DNA of 64,000 bases from Pseudoalteromonas lipolytica (lineage in GTDB: Bacteria > Pseudomonadota > Gammaproteobacteria > Enterobacterales > Alteromonadaceae), in contig NZ_FPAZ01000001.1 in NCBI RefSeq assembly GCF_900116435.1, positions 47,416 through 111,415 of the forward strand, given 5' to 3'. Made by a program: the position numbers and the translations under genes. Positions 63,131 to 64,000 of the stretch are shown piece after piece; the first letter of the stretch is position 1, and the number at the start of each line of letters is the position of its first letter. The notes below the pieces were generated by a model. The model did no database searches. It had not been told where the DNA came from and was given only the letters and a program-made list of their open reading frames with translations.

Positions 63131-63961
63131 ATGAGCATTCTTGGAACTACCCAAACATTATTCGTTAACGAAATATCAAACGAAGGCGCCTATTTAGATG
63201 GCCGCGATTTAGGTGAAGTATTTTTACCTAGCAAAGAAATTGAATACGAAATTGAAGCTGGCGACAGTGTTCAAGTATTCATTTACCTTGATCATGCTGG
63301 CCACCCGACTGGTACCACTAAAAAGCCACTTGCTCAAGTTGGCGAATACGCCCTATTGCGTGTCAAAGCAATTAACAACACCGGTGCATTTATGGACTGG
63401 GGCTTAGAGAAAGATGTACTTGCACCATACAACGAACAAAAGCCAAAAATGAAAGAAGGCTTTTCGTATTTAGTACGCTTATACCTAGATAACGCCAGTC
63501 AGCGTATTTGTGCATCAAGTAACTTTAATAAGTTTTTATCAAAAGATGAGCCTAACTATGCACCAATGGAAGAAGTTGAGTTAATCGTTGCGGGCAAAAC
63601 AGACCTAGGTTACAAAGTACTGGTTAATGAAGCACACATTGGTGTGGTGTATTACAACACAGTATTCAAAAAGTTATTCGTTGGCCAACGCTTAACTGGT
63701 TACATTCAAAAAGTACGTGAAGATGGAAAGATTGACGTACTACTCGAAAAACCAGGCATGGGTAAAGTAAACGACCTTAGCGAAAAAATTCTAGATAAAT
63801 TAAAAGCCGAAGGCGGTATTTTACACCTAGGTGATAAATCTGACCCAGAAGCAATTAGAAAAACCTTTTCGACCAGTAAAGCAAACTACAAAAAAGCCAT
63901 CGGCGGTTTGTTTAAACAAGGTTTGATTGATATTGAAGCCACTTCAATTAGGTTGAAATAA
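63131..63961 (+). CDS. cvfB: CvfB-like S1-domain RNA-binding protein
   Basis: A 276-residue protein with three or four consecutive S1-type beta-barrels: residues about 1-60 (EISNEGAYLDG), 65-130 (IKAINNTGAFMDWGLEKDVL), 140-205 (VAGKTDLGYKVLVNEAHIGVV) and a C-terminal winged helix (KANYKKAIGGLFKQGLIDIE, about 248-267). This matches CvfB/YitL proteins, RNA-binding regulators affecting virulence in Staphylococcus. Role here unknown, probably RNA-related given the helicase partner. AGGA precedes the ATG. The final A of its stop codon begins a heptanucleotide repeat. Confidence 0.88.
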   Translation: MSILGTTQTLFVNEISNEGAYLDGRDLGEVFLPSKEIEYEIEAGDSVQVFIYLDHAGHPTGTTKKPLAQVGEYALLRVKAINNTGAFMDWGLEKDVLAPYNEQKPKMKEGFSYLVRLYLDNASQRICASSNFNKFLSKDEPNYAPMEEVELIVAGKTDLGYKVLVNEAHIGVVYYNTVFKKLFVGQRLTGYIQKVREDGKIDVLLEKPGMGKVNDLSEKILDKLKAEGGILHLGDKSDPEAIRKTFSTSKANYKKAIGGLFKQGLIDIEATSIRLK

Positions 63962-64000
63962 GCTACGAGCTACGAGCTACGAGCTACGAGCTACGAGCTA
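63961..64000. repeat. Heptanucleotide tandem repeat AGCTACG, cut by window edge
   Basis: Five complete and one partial copy of the 7-base unit AGCTACG, perfect, beginning in the last base of the CvfB-like stop codon and running beyond the window. It contains AGCT palindromes. The length is not a multiple of three and it lies outside coding sequence as far as seen. Confidence 0.9.

Noticed and set aside
63961..64000. CRISPR-like repeat array
   Set aside because: The unit is only 7 bases and there are no spacers; it is a simple tandem repeat.

Overview
The window looks like chromosomal DNA of a marine gammaproteobacterium, most probably Pseudoalteromonas or a close relative in the Alteromonadales. 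This rests on AT-rich DNA, a divergent ivd/liu branched-chain amino acid degradation locus in the gene order known from Alteromonadales, several RND pumps, a BCCT osmolyte transporter, and short dispersed repeats. It is an inference from gene content and order. I see no rRNA, tRNA, CRISPR array, prophage or intact insertion sequence.

Layout. Positions 1-4225 hold accessory genes: a cut lipoprotein, a DUF6624-like exported protein, a small membrane protein, a degraded repeat, and a Ser/Thr protein kinase with a small membrane-protein neighbour. Positions 4272-20676 form one catabolic locus. Leftward, ivdA-mmsA-ivdC-ivdD-ivdE-mmsB-ivdG take the valine and isoleucine acyl-CoAs to propionyl-CoA and acetyl-CoA. 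Rightward, liuR-liuA-B-C-D-E and a two-subunit CoA transferase take isovaleryl-CoA (leucine) to acetyl-CoA and acetoacetate and then activate the acetoacetate. The two arms share a 341-base control region with two TTTACG-type palindromes, the probable sites of the MerR regulator LiuR.

Positions 20980-29956 hold a LysR regulator and a leftward signalling block: a REC-GGDEF protein, a Tat-exported solute-binding protein without a transporter, and two hybrid histidine kinases. This looks like a periplasmic-binding-protein-fed phosphorelay with a cyclic-di-GMP output. Positions 30259-37885 are accessory: a possibly broken small gene, a pair of duplicated small exported proteins with matching upstream DNA, a GNAT acetyltransferase, a serine hydrolase divergent from a membrane-bound ToxR/CadC-like regulator, and a periplasmic binding protein.

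Positions 37963-46634 are mainly metabolism and repair: an MsrA-thioredoxin-MsrB fusion, an exported M17 aminopeptidase, pxpBC, asnB (with NtrC-like sites upstream) and a BCCT transporter. Positions 46702-60103 carry two leftward RND systems: a complete one (outer membrane factor, pump, adaptor, with a LysR gene upstream) and a second with only adaptor and pump. Between them lies a pair encoding a cNMP/CBS/DUF294 protein and a DEDDh exonuclease. Positions 60345-64000 contain a second repeat copy, trhO, a DEAD-box helicase, a CvfB-like S1 protein and a heptanucleotide tandem repeat that runs off the end.

Start codons were reassigned where a Shine-Dalgarno sequence favoured an internal codon (kinase, ivdA, liuC, liuD, the first small exported protein, the first RND adaptor, the cNMP/CBS protein). 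Several genes start with GTG or TTG.
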